Made by a program: the position numbers and the translations under genes. DNA of 64,000 nt from Symsagittifera roscoffensis (Eukaryota; Xenacoelomorpha; Acoela; Convolutidae), in contig NC_087067.1 in the NCBI RefSeq assembly GCF_963678635.1, positions 50,584,233 to 50,648,232 of the forward strand, read 5' to 3'. Under the pieces are notes generated by a model. The model did no database searches, was not told where the DNA came from, and saw only the letters and a program-made list of their open reading frames with translations. The number at the start of each line of letters is the position of its first letter. Within the stretch, counting starts at the first letter, position 1. Of the stretch, positions 31,491 through 44,375 are shown piece after piece.

Positions 31491-33640
31491 TTAAAAATCA
31501 CGTTCTATTAATACATCTGGCATTCTGAGCTGATACATAACAACGACTAAACATTCGTGCTTATTCTCAGAAGAAGTTATTTCTTTAAACTCAAAATGCA
31601 TTATAGTTGATGTTATATTGTCAATTTATGACCAGGTAATAACTTGCCTTGACTTTGTGACTTTTGAAATGGTGTTTTAAAAAGTACATTAATACTTTCT
31701 TGTCTTCTTTTCGGAATTAGTTCACGGAATGTTCCAACCTTAATCATATATTTTTTATTTAAAAAAAAAGGAAATAAGCTCTAATTTTTGTCTATAATTT
31801 TTCAATGCTAGAAATAGTACCATCCAGGTGGATAAAATAAATGTATTCAATAAAATTAATGCAAATTAACGTCCGTCATCTTTTAAGTCAACATAAATTT
31901 ATTAATTTCTCATTATTTTAAATGTACAAAAAATGTGTCAGTTGAGCAGAATGACAAATAATGGTAACTGCGCAAAAAGCAATCAGACAGTTAATCAAAC
32001 ACAAGAAGAACCGGCAAGCACAAAAAGCTCTCACCATGGACAAGAATTTTGGATATATTTTTATTCAAGTAGAATTTTTTTAAATGTTTATTTTTCAATT
32101 TATTTTCCATTTTTTCTTTCAATTTTGTTTTAGTTTTACACCTTCCCATGGATTCGATCCCCCACCGACCGAAAGAGTCCCCCTTTGGAACTAATTTAAG
32201 GCATACAACTTGGTCTTGAAATTTTTCTGAATACGCCGTTGGCGCCAATATATACTAATTTTGACGGGCAGTGCCCGCCGAAAAAGGCGTTTTTTTTTGG
32301 CCAAAATTTCCAAAAAATGCTTCAAAATGCTTATTTTGGCCCGTTTTTTCAAAGAAATGCCCGAGGCTCACAAATTTTGGTCAAAAAAGAGTCTTTCTAG
32401 TGATCTGAGACAACTCAGACTATCATTTTGTTCGACCTAAATACGAAAGTTGACAAAACGTTCGATTTATTTTTGAAAAACGCACCCCCTTGAGAAAATT
32501 ATAGATCTGCCCCCTGAAAGCGAACAAACGGATCAAACAAACCTGGTAGAAGACATTGCCTTAGCATCAAAACATAAAAGCGTACCGCGAAAAAATTTTT
32601 GCAGCACAAAACAAGACAACCATGCGCGTTGCTTAATGCACATATAAGCCAAACAGAAAAGGCTGCAATTGCTCCCAGCTCAAAATAATAATCCGAAACT
32701 GCTTCATTTAACAATCCAAACTGACACAGGTTTTCGATTCTTTAATACTGTTTGGGATTGTGTAGGTTCAAAAATTGACTATTTTTGTTAAATATAGTTA
32801 GAAACTTGCCAAGGAGATAACATTTCTCTTACAAAAATTAGAAAGTCATCGCTTCTGCAGGAATCATCATTGCAACGGGTTCTTACAGCTAATTTTGCAT
32901 CTGAGATTTGATTGCATAAATTTTAAAAAATCAAAATTTTTTTATAAAACGATCAAAGGTTCTACAAAACGTTCAAAAGGATTTCCAAAATCAATAACTT
33001 ATTCCTGTAAAGAGCAGGTTCTGGCCACTTAAGTAGAGAAGATACCCAAAACCGGGTTTCTCGATTGAACACAACCTGATTTCGCGTTAAGTCAAAAAGT
33101 TTGCAAAAAAAAAACTGTCAAAGTTTCAAATTTTTGACTTGTTTGAAGGACATTCTTTTTTTCTTAAATATATTGGGCATACGCACTTATAAAGGGAGGC
33201 TTTCAACAACCTGTTGTTTCGATTAAAACTATGATATCACATTTGGCTGGATAGTTAGCGAGAAAAATTCAAAAAACCGTCAACTAATCAAGTGCAGCCA
33301 CTTATTGAATGCTGTAACTTAGGTTGTATGCAAAATCTCAGATCTGGAAGGGTAGTTCTCGAGAAACTTCAAAAACTTGAAAGAAAACTCTAGGGGCTCA
33401 AGTAGAAAGAGACTCTAGGGGGGGGGGGGGGGGTAGGCGGTTTTTCGATTGATACCCTTTTTTAATAATCAGTGGAAGTTTCTGAGAAAAACTTGAAATT
33501 TTCCAATGAATTTGGAAACAATTTTCCATAATGAAAAAAAATTCAACTAACCGATTGTCAAATATACAATATGAAACGTGCAGAAAGGAGTGAAACAATA
33601 TAGAAACAACCTTCGTCTATATTCGTCTTCTTCGTCTTCC
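31491..33640. other. Non-coding DNA, with a G homopolymer
   Basis: No credible gene. A run of 16 G lies at 33,418-33,433. Around 32,150 is GGATTCGATCC, resembling a tRNA B box, but no matching A box or tRNA fold was found. Confidence 0.4.
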
Positions 33641-33649
33641 ATAGAAACA

Positions 33650-33930
33650 ACCCGCAATTAGGTCATTAAGCTGATAAAAATTTACGTCGAATTTATTTGG
33701 GCCGAGGAACTTTTTAAGCGAAACATAAAAAAACAAAGACGGAAATGCGAAGTCAAGATAAGTGAAACTACAATTTGTAGGAGTAAATCAAACATTAAAT
33801 GGAACTTAAAAAAAATGCGCGCAGCAAAAAAAATGATTTCAAGATGTGACAACTAAGCTGACAACAGATAAGCAGACAAATAATTGGCCGACAATTTTAA
33901 TTGAAACAGAATATTTACCGTTTGAAAAAA
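33650..33930 (+). repeat. Dispersed repeat, copy 1 (partner at 60.96 kb)
   Basis: Aligns by eye with 60,960-61,200: GCAATTAGGTCATTAAGC against CCAAATTAGGCCACTAAGC, GAACTTTTTAAGCGAAACA against AGTTTTTAAGCTAAACAAA, and later GGCCGACA with TTTGAAAAAA. Diverged, perhaps 70%. An old interspersed repeat. Confidence 0.5.
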
Positions 33931-34400
33931 GTAGGTCTCGTTCAGATTCGATACCAAGACCTTCGTCGTCCCAGGCGTATCCGTTACCTAGAGGCTGATA
34001 TCCTGAAAATCAAAAAGGCACATTCCACTCGAAAAAATAAGGAGAAGTGTTAAACATGTCGCACAGACAATTCGACCAAAGACAAATTGAAATTCAGACA
34101 TTCCAGCCAAAAGTATACAGACAATTCAGCAAGGGACCATTCAGCAAGTTTTTCAAAAAGTAAGATTGAAAAAAAACGGACTTGGATTTAATTGTCGGTT
34201 TAAGTTTAATTGCTAAGCTCTTAATTGGCCGCCCCTTTTGGCAAGAACGCAAAACGTTAGCGTAAATGAGGCGCACACTGTTTGGGCCCAGTTGTCTCTG
34301 GCTGAATTGTCCGCATGACTTTGGCTTGAAATATCTGATTTTTATATCGGCTGAGTTGTCTTTGACCGAATTGACTTAACGCGTTTGAAAAGAACTGATG
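33840..34400. repeat. Cluster of AATTGTC / GACAATT motifs
   Basis: Left of about 34,150 the words read GACAATT (near 33,891, 34,068 and 34,119), often beside CAAAGACAA or CAGCAAGG. Right of it they read AATTGTC or GTTGTC with GGCTGA and TTTGAC. This makes an inverted arrangement of short sub-repeats, like the terminal sub-repeats of a foldback element. Confidence 0.35.
33919..34002 (-). CDS. Candidate internal exon, family unknown
   Basis: On the minus strand the acceptor GATTTTCAG is followed by 84 bases open in only one frame, encoding YQPLGNGYAWDDEGLGIESE and RDLLFSN, then a donor G|GTAAAT. The sequence is GC-richer than its flanks and reads like protein. Against it, the donor side overlaps an interspersed repeat, and no partner exon was identified nearby. 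Confidence 0.35.
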
Positions 34401-35507
34401 AACTAATTTAAAATAGCTTGAGTATTGGACTTCATGGTGAAACTCAAAGCGTTTCATATACTTCCTAAAAAAATTGTTTCGAAATAATGTGTTTAATCTG
34501 TGATACTCGTGTCAGTGATTTTCCACCTGTGGGTTTCGAAACTAATTCTGAAGGGTAAAAAAACTGGAGGAAATCATTAGAGAAAACGTCTGGCTGACTC
34601 AACGCAATCTTTTGACCGGAGCATTGGAAAAAAATAGCTAAAAAACCCATAAAAGCTACAAAGCTTAAGGAATGTATTTTGAGCGTACTTTGTAAGGTGG
34701 AGTAGAAAACATTTTTGTTCCGGCAAAATCGTCACAGATATTCGTGAGGTAACAAATGCTTTAAAGGAAACCAGCCAATCAAAGGTAAAACCAAAATTAT
34801 ACCAACAACTTGTCAAATGTTTCACAACAAAAAAATCACCGCTATCAATCCTTGTTGCAAAACAAGTATTGATTAGAACTGCTTCAGTCAGGCCTCAGAT
34901 TTTATTTAAAGTTTAAAAAAAGTTCTCTCAAAGTGAGAAAAACTGTAAAAACTTGATGTTTTTCATTTCTCAGACAAAGTTACACCGGGGGGGAAATGGA
35001 AGAAAAAAATTGCTTCATAGAATGGATATCTAATTTTGCTAAAATTTCAGCTTATTCGAGCGAGCCAATTTTATATAAATTTTGACGATAAATGTTGGTA
35101 TTAAAATAGCTGAATAATTCCAAAAATTCACAAGAATGGCCAGTCACTGTGCAAGACGTTCCGACTGGTCTTAAAAAAATTTTGAACGTTTTTTTTTCTC
35201 ATTTTAGTGATTTTTTCTGCGTGTTTTAATAAAATGATCAGAACAAAAAAAACTAGAAATTAGACATACGCGACAGTCATAGTAAAACAGGCAAATTTGA
35301 AACGAGTTTTTGTAGAATGACTAGAAAGGCAAAAAAATTTGTAAGATAGTTTTCAAAATTGTTTCACTTTTTTTTAGAAAATTTTTGAAGTTTTGGATCC
35401 CAAAATGGCGCCAAGAACTCCAAAAACTAACTTAACTTGAGCCACATTAAGTTTTAAGGCTTAAATTAAGCATAATTATTCTAACTTGAGCCTACTTGCT
35501 CATTTTA

Positions 35508-36000
35508 CTTGCTCGAAATTAGACGAAAAATCAAAAATTTCATACCGGTTTTTCTGGAAACTGGGGAAAGTTTTCAGAATGTTCGATTCACAACTAAAAG
35601 GGCTTTAATATGGTAAATCACTCAACCCAGTTCGATGATTGTTTGTGGTACCTGATTTTGCGTTAAAAAATTAAGAAAAAAGTAAATCACGCGAATACAA
35701 AGTTCCTTCTCATTTTCAATGGTCGGAACAAAAACGTTTCTCAAATTTAACTCACAAAACGACCATTTTGAAAATGAGGAGAACGACCATTTTGAAAAAG
35801 ACCATTTTTAAAACTCACAAAACGACCATTTTGAAAAAGACCATTTTGAAAACTCAAAAAAAAACTTTTTTTTCTTTTTTGTTTCAACGCAAAATCAGGT
35901 ATCACAAATAATCATCGAACTTGGTTGGGTGATATATCAAATTAGAGCCCTTTTGGTTGTGAATCGGATGACACTCCGAAAAAATTTCTTTCTCAATTAT
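35508..36000. repeat. Foldback element, member 1
   Basis: The left arm (35,508-35,668) contains ACCGGTTTTTCT, AAAGGGCTTTAATATG and ACCTGATTTTGCGTT. The right arm (about 35,879-36,000) is its inverse, with AACGCAAAATCAGGT and GAGCCCTTTTG. Between them is a small tandem of AACGACCATTTTGAAAA at about 35,757-35,855. The same arms recur at 51.1-51.7 kb and one at 45.7 kb. A non-autonomous foldback or MITE family. Confidence 0.65.
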
Positions 36001-37585
36001 CCATATGCTCCCTTTACACCTGAGTTGCTAATTTGACGTTTCTGAGCCTCAATTTCTCAAATTTAGATTTCAGACTAAGAACAACGCAATAGTAATTTAT
36101 ATTGAAAAATTATTTTGATTATAGTTAGTTTTTTTTTAATTTTTAGCGACATTAAGTTTGTTGAACAATTGAGGAATGACAAAAGATAAATTTAATCGTT
36201 AAATAAGTTCAAATTGGCAACAAAATGACATCCATAATTTAGGGCGAATGGCTCAAACTGGACATTGAATTTGATTTGATCTTATTTTAGTTAAGTATTA
36301 GTTGATTTCCTTAATTTATTGTTTTCTATTAAGAAAGTGCAATAACCTTTTCCTAAACATGATTGATGCTATTACTATCTACTAATTCAGGAGCCTCAAA
36401 ATTTTTAATACTCAATTAATTGTTTCCAGAATTCCTGCAACGCGTTTCTTAAAATGGTTTCGGGTTGCTCCAAAATCATTTTTGGCAACTGTTTATCCAG
36501 CCAATTTTCGAAACTTTTCTGGTTTTTATCTTTTTTTTATCAAGAAACCGTCTGGATAAAATTTCATCAAAAATCACATTTTGGTCATTTTTGTCAATTT
36601 AACAGTGAACGATAATCGAAATAAGTTGTCTGAAGTTAGACAATTGACAATTTTTCTACAGATCTCTGTAGCTACAAAAAAACTTCCCGAAAACCGACCG
36701 AGTCCAACCTCAAAATCAGTGAAACTGAATTTCGCCCTTAAATTGCAATGCTCGTTCCTGTGATTATTTTGAATGGCTCGCATTGATAATTTGAAAGTTA
36801 ATCACCCCAATCAAGTCAACTCTTTTTTTTTAGCCCTGTTCACTTCTGAAGGTAATAACCCTCTTTCATAAACACTCGAATTAACGAAGCAGTTTTTCTA
36901 AACAAAGTTGAAGTATTTCCTCTTTAATTTTCCTTTTTCGGTTATTTAGACTTTCTTTTTCTCATTCATAGAAATAAAGGAAAGAAATGTGCTTTCCCCG
37001 TGCTATTTGTCAATAATTTTTGCGGGTAAAAGTAGTTCTTTTAAGGAAATAAAAGAATTTTATAAAATAAATTACAATAAATTTCAGCTATAAAAGCGCT
37101 CTGATTGGTTAAAATTTGTTCTATCTCAGAGAGATTTCTAGGTGCCTTTGCTTAAAGCATTAATAAAGAGAATAGACTTAAATAAGGCCGACGAGAATTA
37201 GTGAAAGTTATTTTCTAAATATTTGTTGAATTACAAAGGAACAGATCAGTTGGGAAGAAAAAGCCAAAATAATAGCACATTTATTTCAAGCAAAATTATC
37301 TTCTGAATTTATAGCAGATTTCCATCAGCAAAATTAAATTTCCAGTTAACTTCGAAAATTTATTTTGAAAAAATTGCCTCGATTGATCGAAGGTTTTGTC
37401 ATTTTCAAAAATTCCAGAAGTAATCAAGTCCCAGATTTCGCATCTGTTGAATTCCTTGTCAAAAATACTGAATTATTAAAAATCAATTTCATTTTATACG
37501 ATCTTGAGATCGATAAAATTGACCAGTTGTTCAACTAATTTAGTTGATTGCCTTCGAAAAAATTGCTAACTTTATCCGATCAGTT
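36001..37585. other. Upstream region of nanos, no gene seen
   Basis: AT-rich DNA that should hold the nanos promoter and 5' untranslated sequence. An 18-base piece at 36,834-36,851 lies between a strong acceptor (CTCTTTTTTTTTAG) and a donor-like AAG|GTAATA, and could be a tiny untranslated exon, but this is weak. No clear TATA box could be assigned. Confidence 0.35.
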
Positions 37586-38788
37586 ATGGAAATGCAGATG
37601 CTTGACGAGATGTTACGAGAGAGCCACTTCAAGTCTTTCCCCCACATTTATCAGCCTCTCAGGGCGCCCACAGCCCCCCAGATGGTGAACCCGGCCGCTA
37701 TGGTCAACCCTGCTGCATACCTTCAGGCCCAGGGCTACAACCCGTCATCATTCCAACGTTACGATGACTATCTCGGCCTGTCTCAACTTCTGACAAATGT
37801 CAAACTTGCTGACAGTCACGACGACGTATTCTCTGACAAAGCGCCTTCGCCGCCCACTCAGAGCACAGACATCTACAGCGAGTTCGACCGAATCTTCGCC
37901 GACGCCAGAACCTCATCGTCAGCCTCGCCTCCTATGCAGCACATGCACAGTCCCTCAAACTACAGATCCCGGTCGAGAATCAGCAGCTACGGGTCGGTGG
38001 GATCCGCCTGCGACAGCAACACGAGCGCCGAAACACCTGTGAACAGTTCGGGTCGAGTGCCTCCGAGTGTCCAACTCGCACGGAAACTAAATGCCAAGAG
38101 ACTCTGTGTGTTCTGCAAGAACAACGGTGAAGTCGAGAGTGTCTATGCTTCGCACATCTTGAAAGACGACGACGGAAGGGTTTTGTGTCCAATCCTCCGA
38201 GCCTACACCTGTCCTATCTGCGGTGACTCAGGCGATACCGCACATACGATCAAGTATTGCCCACAGAACACTGGCCAAACGAGTCCGAGCCAGGACATGA
38301 CTCCTACAAAGCAAAACCAGCAGATGATTTCAACTGTGAACTCAAGCGCAATGCAGATGAATAACCAGCAGTGTCCTCCTCCTGCACCATCGTATGCCTC
38401 GATTCCCTCTACGTTCGCTGCCTCCAATCACATGGTCAATGTTTCCGGGGTGACTTTTGCCAACAAAGTTGCCATGTCACAACAACAACAACAGCAGCAG
38501 CAATCTCAGATCCCGCAGCACATGGGCAAAATGGTGACCCAGTCGGCAGCAGGAGTCCCAAGATGTTTGGAATCGTCGGCAGTTTCATCCTCTGTGATGT
38601 GCGGTTCCTCAGGAGCGGCTCAGGTGTACAACAATATGACGTCACATCATCATGCTCCTCAACATCATCAAATTCTGTCGTCTGTTAATTCGCATCCGCA
38701 GCAAATCATGTCCGCCAATGTAAGTGCCAGTAAACACACCCACAACCACAACCAACATCAACATCAGCCCCAGCTGAACAAGTACTGA
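37586..38788 (+). CDS. nanos: Nanos homologue, RNA-binding translational repressor
   Basis: A 400-residue protein in one exon. The zinc-finger domain (C174, C177, H190, C201; C209, C212, H220, C225) has the exact CX2CX12HX10C-CX2CX7HX4C spacing of Nanos, with [20 protein letters not shown] and AHTIKYCP. Nanos proteins bind mRNA with Pumilio and recruit the CCR4-NOT deadenylase, chiefly in germ cells. Residues 56-69 ([14 protein letters not shown]) resemble the NOT1-interacting motif of vertebrate Nanos, with Tyr where Trp is usual. The C-terminal half is Gln/His/Asn-rich with a poly-Gln run. The ATG at 37,586 has a G at -3 and +4. The frame extends 14 codons upstream to a TAG without another ATG, and an upstream exon joining at TTTAG is possible. 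GC content is well above the surroundings, typical of host coding DNA here. Confidence 0.95.
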   Translation: MEMQMLDEMLRESHFKSFPHIYQPLRAPTAPQMVNPAAMVNPAAYLQAQGYNPSSFQRYDDYLGLSQLLTNVKLADSHDDVFSDKAPSPPTQSTDIYSEFDRIFADARTSSSASPPMQHMHSPSNYRSRSRISSYGSVGSACDSNTSAETPVNSSGRVPPSVQLARKLNAKRLCVFCKNNGEVESVYASHILKDDDGRVLCPILRAYTCPICGDSGDTAHTIKYCPQNTGQTSPSQDMTPTKQNQQMISTVNSSAMQMNNQQCPPPAPSYASIPSTFAASNHMVNVSGVTFANKVAMSQQQQQQQQSQIPQHMGKMVTQSAAGVPRCLESSAVSSSVMCGSSGAAQVYNNMTSHHHAPQHHQILSSVNSHPQQIMSANVSASKHTHNHNQHQHQPQLNKY

Positions 38789-40309
38789 CAACCATCGCTT
38801 TGACAACAAGCAGTGTCAAAAAACTGCAAACGTTCCAAATGTTCAATTTCTCAATTCAGCTCATTTAATTTTATATCAGTGTTTTTATAGAATTCTTACG
38901 CAATTTGTACGCACTCCAAGACGGGGTCAGACCACTACGGGTTTCGGGTGCTAAAATTGTTACTATAATTATTGAACGGCGGGCGGAATTGAACTTGTGC
39001 TTTTGGTGATATGATTTGTTCTCAGCTGATCTGAGCTTTTCCAATCAAAACTCATCTAATGTGCAACCCCATTGCCAAATTTCTTGCATAGCTGTTGAAC
39101 CGGCCCAAAAATCAGGCAATATTTCTGTTTTACTATCTTATGTTTCTGGCAGACAAAATCAAAAATTTGCCCAAGTGGTTAAACCGCGATTGTTCCGATG
39201 AGACTTTTTGTAAACTTGTAACTGGACTGAAAAGTTCCGTCGCTTCTCGTGTTGTGAATGTCGCTTTAATCTACATTGCCTATTTTATTTTTTCATCAAA
39301 ATCGTATTCTTCCTAACACTTTCTACCACCTGTGTTTTCCTTTCTCTCCTGTCACTAGTTTGGGGGAGCAGTTTAGTTTGATAATGATTTGATGCTAGTG
39401 ACATATGCAATAACCTGCCTATTATCCACGAGTTTTTTTCATTTCGTTTGAGCGGAAATTCACTCGTAGAATAATTTTCAAATCAATTCTCGTGCTATTA
39501 TTTTATAGATTATTGGTTCTTCCTTTCTATTCAATCAACCAGTGACAAAGTATTAACATCATATGAAAGAATGCAGTTAAATTGGCGCTTTTAAAGTGAC
39601 TTTTTGTCGATATGTTGGATGCGAAACTGAGTTACATGATGACTATCTTAACATCAGGAACAACGGGTGAAAACTGAAACGTCTTAACTTTTGACCAGCA
39701 GATTAAATTTCGATCTACTGTGAAAATCATTGCGACTGCAGTACATGTTGAACTACCTGTGAAGTTAGCTTTTGTGAAGTGAATGAAGCTAAATGTGAAA
39801 TGCAAAATGTCATAATCCGAGAATATGTCTTGTGAACAAATTTTCCGAATACTCAATTCGTGGGAATCTGTCGTGACTTGTCGTGTAATGTGTTGTATGT
39901 CCACGTGCTTAGTTCCTGTTCCTCCCAGCAAAATCAATTTCATGCATTCGATTCATTATTCTATTTTATTCAATCATTTTTTGTAATTTCCAATTAGCAT
40001 ATTTTAACCTATTCATTCTCCTTCTATTCTCTCTGAAACCGCCTAAAATTAATCATATCTAGTATAAAATTTCTTAACTACGGAATCAACTCGGAACAAA
40101 TTCTCGAAAACATTTTTAGCCTTGAAAACTATTCGTTACTACTTTTTGTGGAAAAGGTTTCGTCAAACGAGCTTTTCTACGAGCTGAGAAACTGCGTTGA
40201 TTCCTCGAATGAAAATTCTTGCATCAGAGAGATAGAGCAAAAAAAAACAACTAAAAAGCCATTATAATTTATTCAATTCAGTATTTGTAAAGCAAGTGAA
40301 AACATTATC
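38789..40309 (+). other. Region downstream of nanos, probable 3' UTR then non-coding
   Basis: Contains the presumed 3' untranslated region. No AATAAA directly after the stop was pinned down. Frames of 60-103 residues on both strands lack family features. Confidence 0.4.
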
Positions 40310-41051
40310 ATGGATATTAAATGTAGATTTTGTAAAAGCAAAGTTATTTCAACAAATTCTTCAGTTAGCAATTCAAATAACTTCCGTCATTTCACCTTCT
40401 TTTCAAAAAACAAACAAGTTCTCACTAGGCACCAAATATTCGAAGAATTCTATTTGAAGAATTCTATTCCGTTATTTCAGCAATATTTACATTATTCATA
40501 CAAAATTGCACCCAAAACAAAACAAGTTTTTGACCAACGGTCTCCTCGAAAATTTTGCTGTTTTATTTTTTCTGTATCGAATAATTGATATATTTGTTCT
40601 CGCAAATGCAGAACTAGTTCAAAACAGTCACATGGTCAAAAGCGACAGATTCACATCACAATTTGGGATGCAACAACACTCACTTAAAACATTTAAAAAA
40701 CGCATTTTAAATGTCAGAAAAAATGAACATTGGAGTTCAATTAACATAACAGAGCTCAAAGAGGCGTTTCAAAAGTCAAAAGCCATTGACACACCAATTT
40801 TATTTCAAATGACACATTTCAGTCGAACTTATGAGCAAATTTGCTCCGTTATAAAATTCGGAAGCCTTGCAAAATTTCAATCACTGCAAAATACTTTAAC
40901 TTTATTGCTTTTGTTTTGTCCTGAAGCGCACATTACACCAAATTTAAAACGTACTAAACCGTTTCTTCAGCTAACTAATTATGTTGGTGACTTTTCAGAT
41001 AGTCTTATTACCACAGTTACAGCCGTCTTGTTTTTGACAAGTCTTTTCTGA
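40310..41051 (+). CDS. Two overlapping hypothetical frames, doubtful
   Basis: The first (40,310-40,588) starts at ATG, MDIKCRFCKSKVIS, with one CX2C. The second is open to 41,051, and its first ATG (MVKSDRFTSQ) is at about 40,632. It is 181 codons stop to stop and ends in a hydrophobic stretch, SLITTVTAVLFLTSLF. The two are in different frames. They could be exons, a decayed gene, or chance in AT-rich DNA. No family recognised. Confidence 0.2.
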
Positions 41052-43702
41052 AACGCAACAAAAAATTAAACAAACATTTGTCACGCATTTAGTGAATATT
41101 TTATAAAAATACGGCATTAGACATTAGTCAGTCACAAAAGTAAACCAGCGCAAAATAGAATTACGCGCCATGACATGAATAAATACATGCATATTCATCG
41201 CTCAATCCCAAATAATCGGCAGTTGAGAAAAAATTGCATTACAAGGTCGTTTGTTTTTTTTTGAGGAAATCAGTTTAAAAAGGTAATTTTTCAAACCATT
41301 CGTCATTAGGCAATCTCGTCGTATTTCTAATTTTCTATTCTACAGTCGACGAAAAAGAAAGTTTAAAATTTTTGTTACAAGCAATGTAAACAAATTGCGG
41401 CATTTTTCATCGTATACGCGCGTGAAGTCATATCTTTTTAAATAAATACGCTGATTTTTTTTTAAAAAAAAGCGCGATGAATTTTAATCGTGAGTTAAGC
41501 TCGAGGCAAAGAAATAGTCCCAATGCTACAGTATACACAGCACAGAGAAAATACATTAAAAACGACATTGAAAACACTGCGAATAGTTAAAAATTTTCAA
41601 AAAATAAGCACTAGTAAACATTTCCTTTTATGAGCACGTATCAGCCGGTGACGGAGTTCCATGTGTGTACTTTCTCTACTCGGTCTAAACAGCTAATCTA
41701 AATAAATCTTTTTCTCATCGAATATTCTAGTCCCTTTGTTCTGTGCAATGCATTTCCACACACACGCAGCGCAGCACCGACCGGGGGAGGGGGAATTAAT
41801 TCTTAATATCTGAGTCAGATAAACAATTTCAGCGCCAAATCGATTTTTTACTTCTATAATATCCAGACAGCAGTAGTATTAGCAGACGCTTTCTCTTTTA
41901 TTGCCGCAAAAATGAGGACTATCTGAAAAAACGATCATAACTGAAAAAAAAATGGTTTTAAGATCACTTCCCATTTTCGCGTTATTTCCATTTTGCCACT
42001 TCAAAACTTTTCGCGAGCACTTCAGTTTAAGCTGCGCTAAAAACCGATATTTTCAAGTATTCTCATACTCTCAAGTTTCTATTAATAAAAATAGTTTTAG
42101 AAGGAAGAGTTTGAATTAGAACTTAGTGATCGCTAAATTGGAGCTTATTACAAATTTCAGTTGATTTTCAAGCTGATTTTTTTGTCAAAGAAACAGCAAC
42201 GATGTCCTAAGCATGTTGCACCAATTTTTGAATTAAGTTACAGATTTTTCGAACTTTTTTTGGCAGAAACAATGTACTATTTCTGAGAAATGATTAATTA
42301 ATCATCATACAAGAAAAATCACAGCCGCTTTCTGATCTTAGAAAAACAAATCACTATTTAATGAATATATCGACTTGATTTTAGGTTGCTCGTTAATATT
42401 ATACTGTTGATCAATCACAATATTGGTAGTATTTTCGTATCTAAATTCTTCTAGTTCTTTTTGTTTACGGTGAATAAGTCGAAATTCTTTTCATCTTGGT
42501 TCTATTGACTTCAAAAATGCAGCAAATCAGTCAATAGCTGTGCTTTTGCTCTTTCACAACAAACAAGTAAGCATTGATCCCTCTGCCTTTCTAGAAGAAC
42601 TCTGTTTATTGACTCACTAGAAGTTATAGAACGCGCCCTAAACCCAGCAAGTCGCACACCCGAATCGATTATGCGCAAATACACAAACAGAGGGGGCTTT
42701 ATGAATGTTAGGGGCAAAAGGGATACCCCTAACTGGTTTCGAACGAGCTTCAAGGTCAAATTTCACCCAATACAAATAAAGCAGAGAAATCTGCAAAAAT
42801 TTAAGCGGAAGCACGGAAAAAATCTTAAAACCATCAGAAAAACTAGAAAAAATCTGGGATTTGAAAAGTTTGCAAGCAGTTTTATAGTTTGAATCTGCTC
42901 AAACTATCTTTCAAAAGTTTGACTCATAAAATCAAGTTTCGTCTGTTAAAACACGTTGTTTGTAACTCCCTTGCAGCTCCTGCTGATTGCGATCAGCACA
43001 ATTTGATCACGCAATGGACACCTGTTCCTTCCTTGCTAATCCCACTTGAACAAACCAAGTCTCATAAATATTTCACAAACATGACCACTTTTATTACTCG
43101 TGATTGCTGAACAGCAACTTTATATATCTCAACGCAATTATGTCCTCTATGAGAATAACAAAGCACATTAACATTGAATGAGAATTTTTTACAGGAAGTC
43201 TGTTCGTATATTTTGCCTCGCCACTACGCCTTGGGGGCGGATGCACTAAGCTGTTGTAAACATATCCCAGGGGAGAGAAGAAAATTAATTTCGTGAATTT
43301 AAATTACATATTTACAACCGCACTAAATCATTTTTTATACAACTCTTTTATATACACTTGAACACATTTTTCAACTTTGATGAATGAAAAATTTATCGAT
43401 TTAACATTTTTAGACTTTTCAATTTTTACATTTTTCAATTTTGAAATCCAAATTAAGTTGCAAAAAATTTAAACCAAGGAAGATTAAACAGATTGCTCAA
43501 TTTTTTGTTATGGTTCGCTTCTTTTTTAATGAAGCAGAGCTTAAGAGCTCAACGCCTTCAGAAATAAAATGGGACAAGATAGATGCTATGAATATTTGAA
43601 CAGTTGTTTCATTTTAGTGCTCTGTCAGTCACTCGTTCCAAACAACAGAGCTTTCGTCTCTCTTGTCCCAAGTGGCACTTGCTTGTTTACTTGTTCTCTA
43701 TC
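41052..43702. other. Non-coding DNA with a small GC hairpin
   Basis: No credible gene. A perfect 8-bp inverted repeat, GTTAGGGG and CCCCTAAC with an 11-base loop, lies at 42,707-42,733. Short frames around 42,511-43,110 look like chance. Confidence 0.4.
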
Positions 43703-43787
43703 TCACTCCGCCTTTGTTTGTTGTGATTCTGATCCTTCGCTCTGCTCGACGCCTGCCTGTTCTTCACTCGTCTCTTCTGGCTGCGAG
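43703..43787 (-). CDS. Candidate terminal exon, acidic Gln/Ser/Glu-rich
   Basis: On the minus strand, the acceptor CATTTTTACAG leads into one base plus SQPEETSEEQAGVEQSEGSE and SQQTKAE then TGA. The region is GC-rich against its surroundings. The phase would accept a two-base overhang from the exon at 45.4 kb if that used the weak donor GTCAGT near its end. Possible 3' end of a minus-strand gene. Confidence 0.35.
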
Positions 43788-44375
43788 CTGTAAAAATGAC
43801 ACTATTTTCAACTGACATTCAGACAAAAACGAAATTAAACTTGAAGAAACTTAAGCACAAGTGCATAGGAAATTATATTGCACATTCGATTTCATCAAAT
43901 TTTTTACGCACAACAATAAAAAACTGGAACCTGAAAACTTCAGCTGAATAAAAAACGCTTTTTTGAATATACAATTCAATCTCAAACTATTTTAAGTAGA
44001 GGTAAAAGTGACAGCAGCTGCTAAATTAACCAGATTTTTATTTGGTCCGGCAGCAGCATTTAATCGAACTTAAAAAGGTCACAAGAATTATTTTCTATTT
44101 GCACCAATTATTTTCTAGTTCTACAACAAAGTATTTATGAGCAAAACTGATAGAAAAATAAATAAATTATACAAAGAAGAACCATTTTTTGACAATCAAC
44201 GACCTGAAACCCAAAAACGGAGCCTTTCTACTTCATTATATTACACGAGGCACAAGACGAAATTGAACTAATTTATGTTCAAAACGTGAGAAGCCATTAA
44301 GAAAGCTTAACCGGAATCAGGAGTTTCAATTATGTTTGCGCATTAAATATAAAGGGATATGACAGTTAAGGAACA

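Noticed and set aside
32140-32260. tRNA-derived SINE or tRNA gene (B-box-like GGATTCGATCC)
   Set aside because: No acceptable A box, no cloverleaf, and no second copy recognised. A similar word near 3,220 also fails to fold.
36574-36783. Overlapping frames on both strands near 36.6 kb
   Set aside because: Both are about 60-70 residues, with no family features and AT-rich codon use unlike nanos.
36834-36851. 18-base micro-exon upstream of nanos
   Set aside because: Acceptor is good, but such a short piece between splice-like words is expected by chance in 64 kb.
37544-37585. Extending nanos by 14 codons upstream
   Set aside because: That start would be TTG. The first ATG at 37,586 has a good initiation context. 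Kept only as a possible upstream-exon remark.
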